Positions 36,869-47,799 of a stretch of 50,674 bases of DNA are shown here, in pieces. The notes under the pieces were generated by a model. That model was not told where the DNA came from and ran no database searches. It saw only the letters and a program-made list of their open reading frames with translations. The DNA lies in contig PDHQ01000252.1 of the NCBI GenBank assembly GCA_003339415.1, positions 1 through 50,674 on the forward strand. Direction: 5' to 3'. Position 1 is the first letter of the stretch. Each line of letters begins with the position of its first letter. The position numbers and the translations under genes were made by a program. Origin of the DNA: Ophiocordyceps camponoti-saundersi (nom. inval.) (Eukaryota; Ascomycota; Sordariomycetes; Hypocreales; Ophiocordycipitaceae).

Positions 36869-39590
36869 ATGCTCGCCTCTCGACAGGCCTTGGGCAGCCT
36901 TGCCCGCGGCCGTGTCACCGTCTCTGCCTTGGCCGCTAATACTCGCCGACTTGCTACAGTCGGCGTATCGCATCTCGACCGCAAGGTGAGTGTGAATTTA
37001 GCATGGAGTCACTGACAGAAGTATAACCCCTGACTGGCCTCACAGGTGCGTCAGAATAACTGGGAGGACAACAACTTCATCAACTACAAGAAAATGTCTG
37101 AGAACCTCGCTGTCGTTCGCAGCCGGCTGAACCGCCCTCTCACCTTGGCCGAGAAGATTCTATACTCACACCTCGACGACCCTCACTCTCAAGATATCGA
37201 GCGTGGCAAGTCTTACCTAAAGCTTCGGCCCGACCGCGTGGCTTGTCAGGATGCAACCGCCCAGATGGCTCTTCTGCAATTTATGTCTGCCGGCATGGAC
37301 CAGGTGGCAAGCCCAGTCACTGTGCATTGCGATCACTTAATCGAGGCTCAAGTAGGCGGTGAGAAAGACTTGGAGCGTGCCATATCCACCAACAAGGAAG
37401 TTTACGACTTTCTCTCCTCCGCCTGTGCCAAGTACAACATAGGTTTCTGGCGACCGGGCTCTGGTATCATTCATCAAATCATTTTGGAGAATTATGCCTT
37501 TCCGGGGTGCTTGATGATTGGTAGTAAGTTGTAATTGACATGTGTGGTCAACGATAAGCTAACGTCCCTCTATCCGACTCACACAGCCCCAATGCATCCG
37601 GGCTGGCGACTATCTCGGTTGGTGTGGGTGGAGCAGATGCCGTCGACGTCATGGCTGGCCTGCCTTGGGAACTTAAGGCCCCAAAGATCATCGGCGTGAA
37701 GCTCACAGGCGCAATGTCTGGCTGGACCTCGGCAAAAGACATTATTCTGAAGTTGGCGGGATTGTTAACAGTAAAAGGCGGCACGGGAGCAATTGTTGAA
37801 TTCCATGGTGAGTGAGGCGTGCTCCTACCACGTTGAATAATTGGCCTGAGATCGGGCCTGAGTTTCGAAGACCCCTCATGATCGGATGAGTAGGAGAAAT
37901 GCCAATCTCTAACTCATGACTTACCATCAAAGGTCCCGGCGTCGAAACCATTGCGTGTACAGGCATGGCCACCATTGGAAATATGGGGTTCGTTATAGTA
38001 TCGACAGAACCAAAAGATTCGAAAGCTAATTCGCACCCCTCGCAGAGCTGAAATTGGAGCAACAACATCTGTTTTCCCCTTCACTGACCGCATGCACGAA
38101 TATCTCGTCGCCACGAAGCGGGAAGATATTGCCGACTTTGCCAGATCATATGCCACCGAATTGTGTGCTGACTCGGGCGCCAATTACGATCAACATGTCG
38201 AGATCAACCTGTCTGAGCTTGAGCCTCATATCAATGGTCCTTTCACGCCGGATCTTGCTACCCCAATCTCCCAGTTTAGCAAGGCCGTGAAGGAGAACAA
38301 CTGGCCTTCCGAGCTCAAGGTTGGCCTTATCGGCTCCTGCACGAATTCTTCATATGAAGATATGTCCCGCGCGGCTTCGATTGCTCGCGATGCACTGGAC
38401 CACGGTATCAAGGCCAAGTCCACCTTTACAGTCACTCCCGGCTCAGAACAAATTCGGGCCACAATTGAGCGAGATGGACAGCTCGAGACATTTGAAGAGT
38501 TCGGTGGTATTGTCCTTGCAAATGCTTGCGGGCCCTGCATTGGACAGTGGGACCGGAAAGATGTCGAAAAGGGCGAGGCCAATTCCATTGTGTCATCGTA
38601 CAACCGCAATTTTACTGGTAGAAACGATGGTAACCCGGCCACGCATGCGTTCGTCACGTCGCCAAGTGTCGTCGTCGCCCTGACCGTTGCCGGCACGCTA
38701 CACTTTAACCCTATCACAGATAAGTTGACGGACAAAGACGGTAAAGAGTTCATGTTGAAGCCGCCAGGTGGCGACGGTCTCCCTACCCGAGGCTTCGACC
38801 CCGGCAACGATACATACCAGGCTCCCCCAAAGGAGAGGTCGACTGTCAACGTCCAGGTCGCCCCCACCTCAGAACGTCTGCAAGTTCTAGAACCGTTCAC
38901 CCCTTGGGATGGTAAGGATGCCAAGGACATTCCTATCCTGATCAAAGCACAAGGCAAGACGACGACAGACCACATATCGATGGCCGGACCGTGGCTGAAG
39001 TACCGCGGGCATCTCGACAATATCTCAAACAATATGCTGATTGGAGCCGTAAATGAGGCCAACGGGGAGGCGAATAAAGTGAAAAACTGCCTGACCGGTG
39101 AATGGGATGCCGTGCCTGCTGTGGCCCGTGACTACAAGAAAAAGGGAACCAAATGGGTGGTGATCGGCGACTGGAACTATGGTGAGGGAAGCTCGCGTGA
39201 ACACGCTGCACTAGAACCGCGACATCTCGGTGGTCTAGCCATAATCACACGGAGCTTTGCGCGTATTCATGAGACGAACTTGAAGAAGCAGGGGATGCTA
39301 CCTCTGACTTTCTCTGACCCAGCTGACTACGACAAAATTAAGCCGGATGATAAGGTGTGTGCACGGACTTGGCGTCAGTATTATGTTATAGTGGTCCTAA
39401 CTGACCATTACATCAGGTGGACATCGCGATCACCCAATTGTCGGTGGGGAAGCCTATTAATATGGTTGTGCACCCCACGGATGGAAAGCCTTTCAACGTG
39501 CCCTTGCAACATACTTTTAACGAATCACAGATTGAGTGGTTTAAGAACGGAAGCGCGCTAAACACTATGGCTAAGGTAGCAAGACAGTGA
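36869..39590 (+). CDS. ACO1: Mitochondrial aconitate hydratase (aconitase), six exons, intron 2 acceptor defective
   Basis: Aconitase isomerises citrate to isocitrate in the mitochondrial TCA cycle. Exons by homology and splice sites are 36,869-36,985, 37,046-37,523, 37,574-37,807, 37,933-37,987, 38,046-39,354 and 39,417-39,590, giving 788 residues, the normal family length. Residues 1-32 are an Arg/Ala-rich targeting peptide (MLASRQALG...), and A at -3 supports this ATG. The [4Fe-4S] cysteines are C393 (GSCTNSS), C456 and C459 (NACGPCIG), spaced as in the family. Active-site equivalents are Q107, D135-H136, H182, D200-S201-H202, E297, R482, R487, R615 and S677-R679 (GSSREH). The C-terminus [13 protein letters not shown] is intact. 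Codon use and GC are normal, with no RIP stops. The odd points are C194 where the family has Gly and, above all, intron 2 lacking AG at the acceptor, so this may be a recent pseudogene. Family identity is certain; function is not. Confidence 0.93.
36986..37045 (+). other. Aconitase intron 1 (60 bp)
   Basis: GTGAGT donor after the targeting-peptide exon, CTGAC-type branch sites near 37,012 and 37,030, and a CACAG acceptor. Phase 0. Confidence 0.88.
37524..37573 (+). other. Intron 2 of the aconitase gene with a non-AG 3' end
   Basis: The donor GTAAGT (37,524-37,529) and branch site GCTAAC (37,558-37,563) are good. Homology requires exon 3 to resume at CC-GAC-TCA-CAC (37,574) to encode Thr-Asp-Ser-His, but the intron ends CTCTAT. 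The first AG after the branch point is at 37,585-37,586, inside the coding sequence. Using it with the normal donor shifts the frame. With a weak second donor at 37,528 the frame survives, but Asp-Ser-His is lost. The change is not RIP-type (no C-to-T or G-to-A on TAG gives TAT); a G-to-T change or a small deletion would explain it. Confidence 0.8.
37808..37932 (+). other. Aconitase intron 3 (125 bp)
   Basis: GTGAGT donor splitting the Gly codon of the HGPGV motif, CTAAC branch near 37,909 and AAAG acceptor. Joining restores GGT-CCC-GGC-GTC in frame. Confidence 0.88.
37988..38045 (+). other. Aconitase intron 4 (58 bp)
   Basis: Donor GTTCGT (weaker than consensus), CTAAT branch near 38,026, CGCAG acceptor. 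Splits the Gly of NMGAEIGAT. Exon 4 between introns 3 and 4 is only 55 bp. Confidence 0.85.
39355..39416 (+). other. Aconitase intron 5 (62 bp)
   Basis: GTGTGT donor, CTAAC branch near 39,398, ATCAG acceptor. Unspliced, the frame runs on but ends in a wrong C-terminus at 39,561. Spliced, it gives the family ending to TGA at 39,588-39,590. Confidence 0.88.
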
Positions 39591-39640
39591 GATTAACGTA
39601 TCTAACAATAAATAAGAAAGTAGCTGTTTTATAATACCTC
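39591..39640 (+). terminator. Short 3' end region with poly(A) signal
   Basis: AATAAA at 39,607-39,612, only 17 bp after the stop codon, is a candidate polyadenylation signal. Normal composition gives way to RIP-type AT-rich DNA within about 50 bp of the stop, so little or no separate 3' UTR is preserved. Confidence 0.5.
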
Positions 39641-40409
39641 TCTATAAAGTTATACGTATATAAAAAGATCTTATATAAAATATATTAAAATTAATATACT
39701 ATATATATAAAGTGGCTTAAAGTGAAATAAAAGTAAAAATAAATTATAGATAAAAAATAATTTTATTTAATAAAATAATTTTAATTTTAAAAGTTATTAC
39801 TTATAACTTAATTATAAAATTAAAAAAAATATATTAAGTTTTATCTTTTTATATTAAAAAAGCTTATATTTATATAATAGAAAGTATTATATAAAATTAT
39901 AAAAATTAAAAAAGTAAAAAAACTAATTATAAAAAAAAATTTATATAAAGAATATTATTTTAATAATATAATTATAAAGATTTTAAATTATATATAAAAA
40001 ACTTAATACTTAATATTTTAAACTTTTATAAAATATAAAACTAATAAGTATTAAAAAACTTAATAAAAAAAATCCTTAAAAAAGCTATTTAAGTAAACCC
40101 CTTTTTTTAATTATATATTATAATATTAAAGTACTTAAAATAATTTTAGCTAAAAATAAATTATTATTAATCTTATTTAGCTTATTATATTTTTAAAAGT
40201 ATAGTTAACTTAGCTATATTTTTATTATTATAACTTTTATAAAAATATTTATTATAAACTCTTCTTTACTTTACTTTATATAATATAAATAGTAAGCTAT
40301 AAGATTTCTATATATATATAAGTATTAAAGTTTTACACTTTATTACTTTTATAAGAAAATAACTTAATTAATATAAAATAACTTAAAAGGTTTTAAAATA
40401 TATATAATA
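39641..40409. other. AT-rich RIP-type spacer, no gene seen
   Basis: Almost pure A/T with homopolymer runs and no recognisable element. A single TG at about 39,712 and again at 39,722 aside, CA/TG are nearly absent. Confidence 0.7.
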
Positions 40410-40571
40410 TATATACTTAAGGTTATAATTTATATATAGCCTGCGCTTATCCCGCGCGCAGCGCTAACTAATTATATATACTTATATATACTCTATACTT
40501 ATTATATATATAAACTTAACTAAGCACCCTTATATAACTTAGCTATTTAAGTATAGCTTATATCCCTTATA
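40410..40571. repeat. Degenerate copy of the element E LTR
   Basis: It shares with the E LTRs the CG-rich hairpin (CCCGCGCGCAGCGC at about 40,450-40,463), then AACTAATTA and the end ACTTAGCTATTTAAGTATAGC...TCCCTTATA. About 60 bp of extra AT-rich sequence sit in the middle. The left border is not clear. Possibly a diverged solo LTR. Confidence 0.65.
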
Positions 40572-41735
40572 TGTTACGGATCGTACCCGTAATTACCTAA
40601 TCTTACCTATAGCCCTTAATCTAAGCTTCTAAAGATAAAGAGAGATAAGGGGTAATAAGAAGGTAGGGGGCTTTACTTACTTTAACCGGGCAGTAGGTAG
40701 CCGGAATAGGAAATTTATAAAGTATAAATAAGTAAGAACTTCCTAGATAGGAATATCTTATAAGGTAGGGGAAGGTAATAAAGAGTAGGCTTTTATAGTG
40801 CTAATTATTTAGATTAAAAGCTTAGAGAAAAAGGAAAGGAAAGACCCTTCAAGGGAAGGAAGCCTTCCTTTTATAGTTTTCCTTTTCTAAGAAACTATCT
40901 AATTATATAAGCTAGCTAGAAAGCTATAAAATACCGTAGAAGCTTTATATTATAAATATACTAGCGAATAGAATAGCTTTATCTTATTTTATTTACTTTT
41001 ATCGTATTCTTTTTACTTTAAAATTAAATTCCTACTTTAAAATTAACCCTTAATTTTAAATCTACTATATTCCTTAGCGAATAGAATAGCTTTATCTTAT
41101 TCTATTTACTTCTATTATATTCTTTTATTTTAAAATTAAAATCCTACTTTAAAATTAACTCTTAATTTTAAATTTACTATATTCCTTAGCGAATAGAATA
41201 GCTTTATTCTATTCTATTATATTCTATTAGCTTCTAAGCTAATAATAAATTATAATAAATAATTCTTTATTTATAATAGCTAATATTTCTTTCCGTTTTT
41301 AACTATCTCTAACTATTCTTCTTATCTTAGGAATTTTATTCGTTATTCTTATCTTTATTATCTTATCTTATTATCCGGTATTTAACCTTCCGAGGTTTAG
41401 CCGTAATTTAAATACTAGATACTAGTATTTTTACTTAATTATATAAAATATATTATTAAGCTATTTATATAATAAATACTACTTATATAATAAGAATAGT
41501 ACTTCTTAACTAGTATTTATATTTTAGATTATTATACGTTCCCCTTTCTATAGTTTATAACTTTATAAACTTTATTATAGAAGAATAATATAGGGTATAA
41601 ATAATAGTTAGTTAGTTAATTAGTTATTTTTATTCTTATAAGAAAAGAAAAAGTATTCCGAAAAAACTTAATAAGGTAAAAAATAATTAATTAAATTTTA
41701 TATAAGGTTCCTATTATTATATTATTCGTATCGTT
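40572..41735 (-). repeat. Candidate 3' LTR of Gypsy element C
   Basis: On the minus strand this region follows the chromodomain end of C. A polypurine tract AGAAAGGGGAACG lies at about 41,726-41,738 (complement of CGTTCCCCTTTCT). The far end reads CGTAACA on the minus strand, a proper ..CA terminus. A second polypurine-like block lies near 41,540-41,552, so the LTR could be about 190 bp shorter. The matching 5' LTR is outside the window. Confidence 0.5.
40962..41230. repeat. Tandem repeat with 112-113-bp unit, about 2.4 copies
   Basis: Units begin TAGCGAATAGAATAGC at 40,962, 41,075 and 41,187. The first two are complete; the third is cut after about 40 bp. It lies within the candidate LTR of C. 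Differences between units are mainly C/T. Confidence 0.9.
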
Positions 41736-41779
41736 CCCCTTTCTAAGGTTTTTAATCTTAAAAACTTCTTATTAAAAGT

Positions 41780-42091
41780 ATTTTTCTTTATTTTTATTAA
41801 ATTTTTTAATAAGTTTAGGTGCCTTAGTTAAGTGCTTAGCAGGTTCCTAGGTATTTTCTTTAGAAGGGTATCCCTTCTATTTTATTAGATAGTATACTAT
41901 ACCTTCTTCTATCTTTTTATCTATAATAGCTTTAGGTTCGTATTCTTCTTCTAATACTATAGTTTCGATATTTTCTTCTAATTTAGTATCTTTAGGTGCT
42001 TTTTCTAGTAAGGAAATATAAAATACTAGATAAATAAATATTCCTTTAGGAAGTTTAAGCTTATAATTAAGGTTATTTAGCTTTTCTTCTA
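41780..42091 (-). pseudogene. Element C integrase C-terminus and chromodomain (downstream half)
   Basis: The minus strand gives KLNNLNYKLKLPK then VFYISLLEKAPK (family HPVFHVSLLxP). It is followed by acidic residues and a chromodomain ending IKWKGYPSKENTWEP-like. A chromodomain steers integration of chromoviral Gypsy elements to heterochromatin. The upstream half of the same integrase lies at 49,727-50,674; element B sits between. Few stops remain. Confidence 0.8.
42087..42091. other. Target-site duplication of element B (left)
   Basis: TTCTA. The partner at 49,722-49,726 is TTTTA, one C-to-T change apart. Confidence 0.75.
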
Positions 42092-42391
42092 TATTAAGGT
42101 CTAGCCCTTATATTATATTCAGGTTATAAACCTAAATATTAGACTTACGGATTAGCCTTACGATTAAACGATAAGGCTGCCGCTATCCGGCCTAGAGGCC
42201 TGCAGCGGAAGGATTAAATAGAACGGAACGGGAAGGATAGTTAAATAGGAAGGTAAATAGGCTCTAAAGGAAAAAGCGGTATATATAGCTATTTAGCACG
42301 CTAGAGTACGGCTTCCTTAGAAGCTCTCTATATATAATTATTATTATATATAGCTTAGCAAATAAGTATCCCTTTAACTAATCTCTTAATA
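42092..42391 (+). repeat. Element B 5' LTR
   Basis: 300 bp, TATTAAGGTCTAGCC at the start (former TG) and CTCTTAATA at the end (former CA). Nearly every difference from the other LTR is C/T or G/A. Contains CGATTAAACGATAAGGCTGCC and a conserved TATATATAGC stretch. Confidence 0.92.
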
Positions 42392-44600
42392 GAATTATAT
42401 ATTTATTTTCTTATAAATTTCTACCCTTATCTTTAATATTAATAAATTAATTAGATTAGATTAGATTAGAATAGCTAACTTATAAGATTAGATAAAAAGG
42501 CTTTAGTAATCTTAAGCTAGCCTTAGCAGATATTAATAACCCTTATAGTAAGAGCTGCGGGTTTAGTAATTAGAATAATAGATATAAGTAATATAATATA
42601 TAATAAAAGATAGGGAGGAACGTTATTAGTAAATATTAAAATACGTAAAATAGCACTTTAAAAAATAAGCTAATACTTTTCTTATAAATAAGGAAGCGGA
42701 GTAAAAGGCTATATTATAAGAAGCGTAGTCTACTATCTAAGAATAAGCTATAATTTTCCTCGTAACGAAGGAAGTGGAATACGCTTAGTAACTTATAACT
42801 ATACGTATAGACGCTTTTAAAAAAATACTATAAATAGACCTAGTTAAACTAACTTTTACTAAAGCTACGCCTAACTAAGCTTAGATTAATATAGCCCTCG
42901 TAAGGTAAAAAGAACCTTAGCTTAAGTAAGATAGATTACTAAATTCTTTCTATTTTTTTATAAGTTAACTAATTTACTAATATAATATTAATAAACTTTA
43001 AGGTAAAGCTAGAAATATAAATTATATTTAAGTATAAATTCTAAACTATTTTCCTAAGGATAAAATATAGAAAATATTAGCTTTTTAGTAGTTTAGTAGC
43101 CCTAATAGGAAAAGGCGCCCGAAAAACTTCTTCGATTACTTTTATTAAACTTTTAGTAATATTTAGGAATAAAAGAGGGCTTAAGATAAGCTTTAGACTT
43201 TAGTTTACTATAATAAGTAAATATTTAGTAACTTTATCCCTAAATTCGAGGAGATCTTAGTAACCGCTATTAGATCTATAAGTTAAGATAATTCCGTAAA
43301 ACTAACTTAGCTACGCGGGGCTCTCTCCCCGATATTTCGAGATTTTCTAATTATTATCGATATACCTTACGAGTACTCCCTATTTATCGATTACCTATAA
43401 GGTTTTACTTAGTCTTTTAAATAAACCTTACGCTTTTTTAAGGCGGCTAAGAAATACTAACCTAACCCGAATAAATATATAGGAGGCGCTAAGAGCGTTC
43501 TTATAAACCTAAGTATAAGAAAAAACGTAGATAAGGATATCCTAATAAATATAATAGGAGATAAAAAGAAGAAAAAGCTAAAAGGGAAAGATAGCAGCTA
43601 TAATAAAACTCTTACCTAAGTATTATAAAATACCCCTTAAGCTAAGTAAATAGAAAAATTAGTACTAAAATAATATAAAATATTAAATTTTTATATTAAG
43701 TATAGAATAAATATATACCTTATATATAACTATAACTTCTAACCCTTATAAAAGCTATAATAAAAGGCCTTAAGAGAAACCTATATTAATTATACGGAAA
43801 TCCTACCTTAAGTTAAGGAATATAACTCCGACGATAATTAGGGAAAAGAATAGCTTCGGGATATTATAGCGTCCTAGAGGATAAGGTAATATAGATAGAG
43901 GAAAAAAAAGATATCCTCTATTCTAAACTATAAGCCTTATTTACTAAGATTTCCGTAATCTTAAATAACTTAGAACTAATAAATATATTAGTTAATAAAA
44001 GCTACGAGAGCTATTTTATAATATATTTATAGCTAATATAAAACTTATAAATACTAACGAAAAGAATCTTAGCTTAATAAGTAAAAGGGGTAATAATAAG
44101 CGGACTAAAAGTATTAAATATCGCCTAGCTCTCGCTTAAGATAAATAGCTTTAGTTAATTAATTATAATATACGTAATATTAGATCTTAATTTCCTAATT
44201 ATCCTTAATAAGCCTTAGCTATAATATATAAAGTCTTACTTAGTCCCTTACGAAGAATAAGTATAATATAGAGATTCGTAATAATAGGTATAAGTTACTA
44301 GTACTTACTCTTAACTAATAAAGGAGATCTTAAATATAGTATACCTTTATAGCTCGATTTTCGTCGGAGAAATAAGGAGGAGGCAGAAGGAACTACGCTA
44401 TTAGAAGAAGGACCCTACTAAATACCTTAAAATCTAAATAGTAAGAGTTAAAAACGTAGAAAAAGCGTTACGAGATAAGATTCCCTTAATAAACGATTAA
44501 TTATAAGAATAAATCCCGATAAAATTTTATAATATACTTCCCCTTTTCTATAAGTAAGAAGCGGATAAGTTAAACTTATATAAAAAAAGTATAAATTACC
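42392..44600 (+). pseudogene. Element B gag and protease region, degraded
   Basis: Internal DNA from the 5' LTR to RT, where gag and protease belong. The plus strand shows fragments of open frame, for example near 42,840-43,200 and 43,800-44,500, but no zinc knuckle or protease DSG motif could be read with certainty. Short TTAGATTAGA repeats occur at 42,450-42,470, just after the LTR. Confidence 0.45.
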
Positions 44601-44639
44601 GTATACCGCTTAAGAAAGAAATAAACGGTAAAAAACCTT

Positions 44640-45300
44640 AAATCTTATTTAGCCCCCTCTATAATATATTAAGGGAGGAATTACTTATCCTTAAAAAGAT
44701 ATTATAAGACCTCTTTTAAAAAGGCTTTATCCGACCTAGTAGCTTGCTTATAGGTGCCTTAGTCCTTTTCGTAAGGAAACCTAGGGGAGGATTACGGTTT
44801 TATATAGATTTCCGTATACTAAACGCGATTATAATCTTAGATAGATACCCGCTCTTTTTACTTAGCGATACCTTTTAGTTATTAGCTAAGTCTTAATAGC
44901 TTATAAAGCTAGATATTATATAAGCTTTTTATAAAATATAGATTATTAAAGGAGAAGAATAAAAGATAGCGTTTAGGACTTAGTATAGCCTTTTTAAATA
45001 GATAATTACCTTATTTAGACTTATAGGGGCCCCCGCTATTTTCTAAAAATATATTAATAGTATCCTCTAGCCGTATCTCGATAAGTTTTATTTAGCCTAT
45101 ATAGACGATATTATTATCTACTTAAATAGTACTAAGGAGGACTATTTCCGTAAGGTACGCTTAGTTCTCTATAAACTTTAAGAGTATAAGCTTTATCTAA
45201 ACTTAGATAAGTATAAATTCGTAGTTAAGAAGGTAAAATACCTAAGGTTTATAATATTAGTAGGAGTTAAGCTCTAGGTAGACCTGGAAAAGATTAAAAT
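44640..45300 (+). pseudogene. Element B reverse transcriptase
   Basis: The plus strand reads KGFIRPSS then [14 protein letters not shown] and DFRILNAI...DRYPL, the standard Gypsy RT fingers and palm. The catalytic YIDD is intact at 45,098-45,109 (AYIDDIIIYL). Remaining stops are TAA/TAG at former Gln positions. It would copy element RNA into cDNA; now inactive. Confidence 0.88.
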
Positions 45301-45539
45301 AATTATTAACTAGGCTGCGCTAACTTCCCTTAAGGGCCTTCGCGGATTCCTAAGTTTTACTAACTTTTACTATCTCTTTATTACGGATTTTGCCGGGGTA
45401 ATAGAACTATTAATAAACTTAATAAAAAAAGGGGTTAAGTTCGTCTAGGGCCCCGATTAGGAATAAGCTTTTTAGGAAATTAAGAATCTATTTATAAGGG
45501 CCCCTTTACTAATAGTCTAATAGAATAGAACTTTAGGGA

Positions 45540-45900
45540 CCTTATATTTTTAAAAGTAGATACTAGCGCTTACGCTATAGGAGGTTATCTTTACTAGGAA
45601 CGAGATAGATAGAAACGACTAATAGCGTTCTTTTCCGTAAAAATAAACGCGGCCGAATATAACTATCCTATATACGATAAAGAGATATTAGCGATTATTA
45701 GATATTTAGAATAATAATACGCTAAACTACGTAGTTATAATAGCTTTAATATTATTACTAATTATAAGAATCTAAAATATTTTATAACTTGCTAGTATTT
45801 ATTAGAGCGATAAGCGCGTTAGGTAGAGTACCTATTACGATTTAACTTTAAGATCTGTTATTAACTTAGTAAATAAGCTATAGTTCTAAATACCCTTTCC
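45540..45900 (+). pseudogene. Element B RNase H
   Basis: KVDTSAYAIGGYL (family ETDASDYAxGAVL) starts the domain. AAEYNYPIYDKEILAII (family SPAExNYPxYDKELLAIV) and TNYKNLKYF (family TDHKNLxYF) follow. Asp-to-Asn in the last motif is a RIP-type change. This is among the best preserved segments of the window outside the aconitase. Confidence 0.88.
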
Positions 45901-46249
45901 TATAAGGATTAGGATAAACCCTTAACTACGGAGGAGGAAAACGCCCGCTTTATATAGATAATTCCTAAAGAAGCTTTATAATTCTACCTATAAGTAATAG
46001 TAATTAATACTTTAGGGGACCTTACTAATATCCCGGAAAAAGAGGAAGGCGAAGATAGATAATAAAACGTAAGTATAGCTACGGAAAACGCTATAAACTT
46101 ACGGAACGATATTTTACTAAAAACTCGAGTCTTCTCTAATAATAAACTTTAAGGATTTTAGAATAGGACGGTATTATAAGACCCGGTCTTTTAGGAGGTA
46201 TATTAAGCTATAGTAAGGGGAGATTACTTACTATCTCTAAAGCTATAAT

Positions 46250-47220
46250 TTAAGGTTTAAATTACGAATTACTATATCGACGCTAAAAGAAGATTATATT
46301 TCCGTAATAAGCTTTAGGTCCTAGGAGCCTTAGTTACTATAATAAAAAACTCTAAGAAAGTACTAGCCTCCCCGCTTAATATATTACGGAATTATTTTAT
46401 TTAAATAATCTATAACTTAGCCTTAGTTAGTTACCTTAAGAGGGAAGGCACGGTAGCCCTTATAACTTATAACTTTTTCTAGCCGCTTTAATAATAATAT
46501 ATTTATTAATTTTTTAGGAACTACGATACTTATAGTAAAACTAAGGCTTAGAAATAATATTAGGCTACCCTCCTTAAGTTATTACCTACCTTAGATTAAT
46601 TTTACCGATATATATAAATAGATTTTATAATAGACTTCCCGCTTATAAAACGCGGAAATAAATACTTATAGGTAATTAAAAACCGCCTTAGTAAAAAGAT
46701 CCTACTTAAGCTAATACCTTTAATAGACGCTCCGCTCTATATAAAGCGGTTTCTCTAGTATTTTATACGATTTTACTAATAGCTAAGCACTATCGTAAGT
46801 AATAGAGAAACTAACTAAATAAGCGAATTCTAAAGCTATTTTTACTAACTTTACGGGATTAATTAAATACTTAGTATAGCTTACTATTTATAAACTAATA
46901 GAGGATACGAGAGGGTTAATTAAAACGTATAAGCTTACCTCTAAGCGGTAGTCTCTTATAATTAGGATAACTAGAATAAATAGCTTCCTATAGCTTAGCT
47001 TATACTAAATAGTAGAGTCTACTCGGCTATAAGAATAACGCTATTCTTCGTAACCTATAAGTTCTAAGCTCCGATAATAGTATTATTAAACTTAGATATT
47101 TTATAATTATTAATAAGGAATCCTAAAAGCTAAGCTAAGGAATTCGTAAAATAATTATAATAAGTAATAAACTTATATTAAGCTGCTAATACTTTATCTT
47201 TATAAACTTAAAAGTTTTAA
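46250..47220 (+). pseudogene. Element B integrase
   Basis: The core begins around IDFIIDFPL (first Asp at 46,621-46,623). TIVSNRETN follows at about 46,790-46,815 (family TxVSDRGxQ, second Asp now Asn), and SIAYYLQTN then ERVNQNV at about 46,870-46,935 give the Glu region. The upstream zinc-binding part near 46,300-46,500 is degraded because His codons are lost to RIP. Confidence 0.8.
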
Positions 47221-47710
47221 GCTAATAAGAATTAATAAGCGGCCGAGCGCTTTAAAATTAGCGATAAAGTTTAGCTTAATCTACGTAATTTCCCTAGCGT
47301 AAAGCTTAAAAAGAAGCTTAATTAGAAGAACGCTAAGTTTATAATAGCGTAAGTTATTAACCCTTCCCTTATTAAACTTACGGGATTACTAATAAGAGCT
47401 TATAATCGCTTTAATATAAATTTACTTAAAAGGGCAGCTTTAGATCCTTTACTTAAATAAGAAATTACTAATCTATAGCCTTTTACGATACTAATTAATA
47501 GGGAGGAAGAATAGGAAATTAAAAAGATTATCTTAGCTAGATAGAAAAAAGTAAGTAGAGGTAGGAGACGGGAGGTCTTCGTTAAATAAAAGGGTTATTA
47601 AGACCTAATATAAGAACCTTTAGTAGAACTTAAGGGCACCGCCGCTTTTAATCGCTTTAAGGCTTTATATAAACCGGCTACGTATAATAACGGGCAGGTT
47701 ATTAGGAAAT
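47221..47710 (+). pseudogene. Element B integrase tail and chromodomain
   Basis: FKISDKV...NFPSVKPKKKL then AGPFIIAQV-like sequence is the integrase C-terminal barrel. GEEEYEIEKII at about 47,502-47,534, then RRREVFVK, KGYQD and EPLVELKG to about 47,640 form a chromodomain close to fungal chromoviruses (family EEWEVExIL...RRxxxLVKWxGY...WEPxxxL). Confidence 0.82.
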
Positions 47711-47770
47711 ATATAGTAAAATAGCTAGTAATAGGATTATATTAAAAAGCGCACTAACAGGCGCGGAAAA

Positions 47771-47786
47771 CCCCCCCCCCCCCCCC
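47771..47786. repeat. 16-bp poly-C run
   Basis: An uninterrupted C homopolymer, striking in a GC-poor region, just after the pol end of element B. Its length may be uncertain in any assembly. Confidence 0.9.
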
Positions 47787-47799
47787 TTTACGATATTTA

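Noticed and set aside
36580..36939. 119-codon plus-strand frame overlapping the aconitase start
   Set aside because: It starts at a GTG, is in a different frame from the targeting peptide at 36,869, has no recognisable features and spans the promoter region.
38054..38683. Plus-strand frames of 78 and 120 codons inside exon 5
   Set aside because: They are out of frame with the aconitase and have no family resemblance.
38226..39062. 278-codon minus-strand frame
   Set aside because: It lies wholly antisense to the large aconitase exon, whose plus-strand protein is unmistakable. It is a shadow of that exon, as are the other minus-strand frames at 36,733-39,211.
36575..39640. Giant cargo-carrying mobile element bringing in the aconitase
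   Set aside because: No tyrosine recombinase gene, element border or other cargo gene is visible. The neighbouring DNA is LTR retrotransposons.
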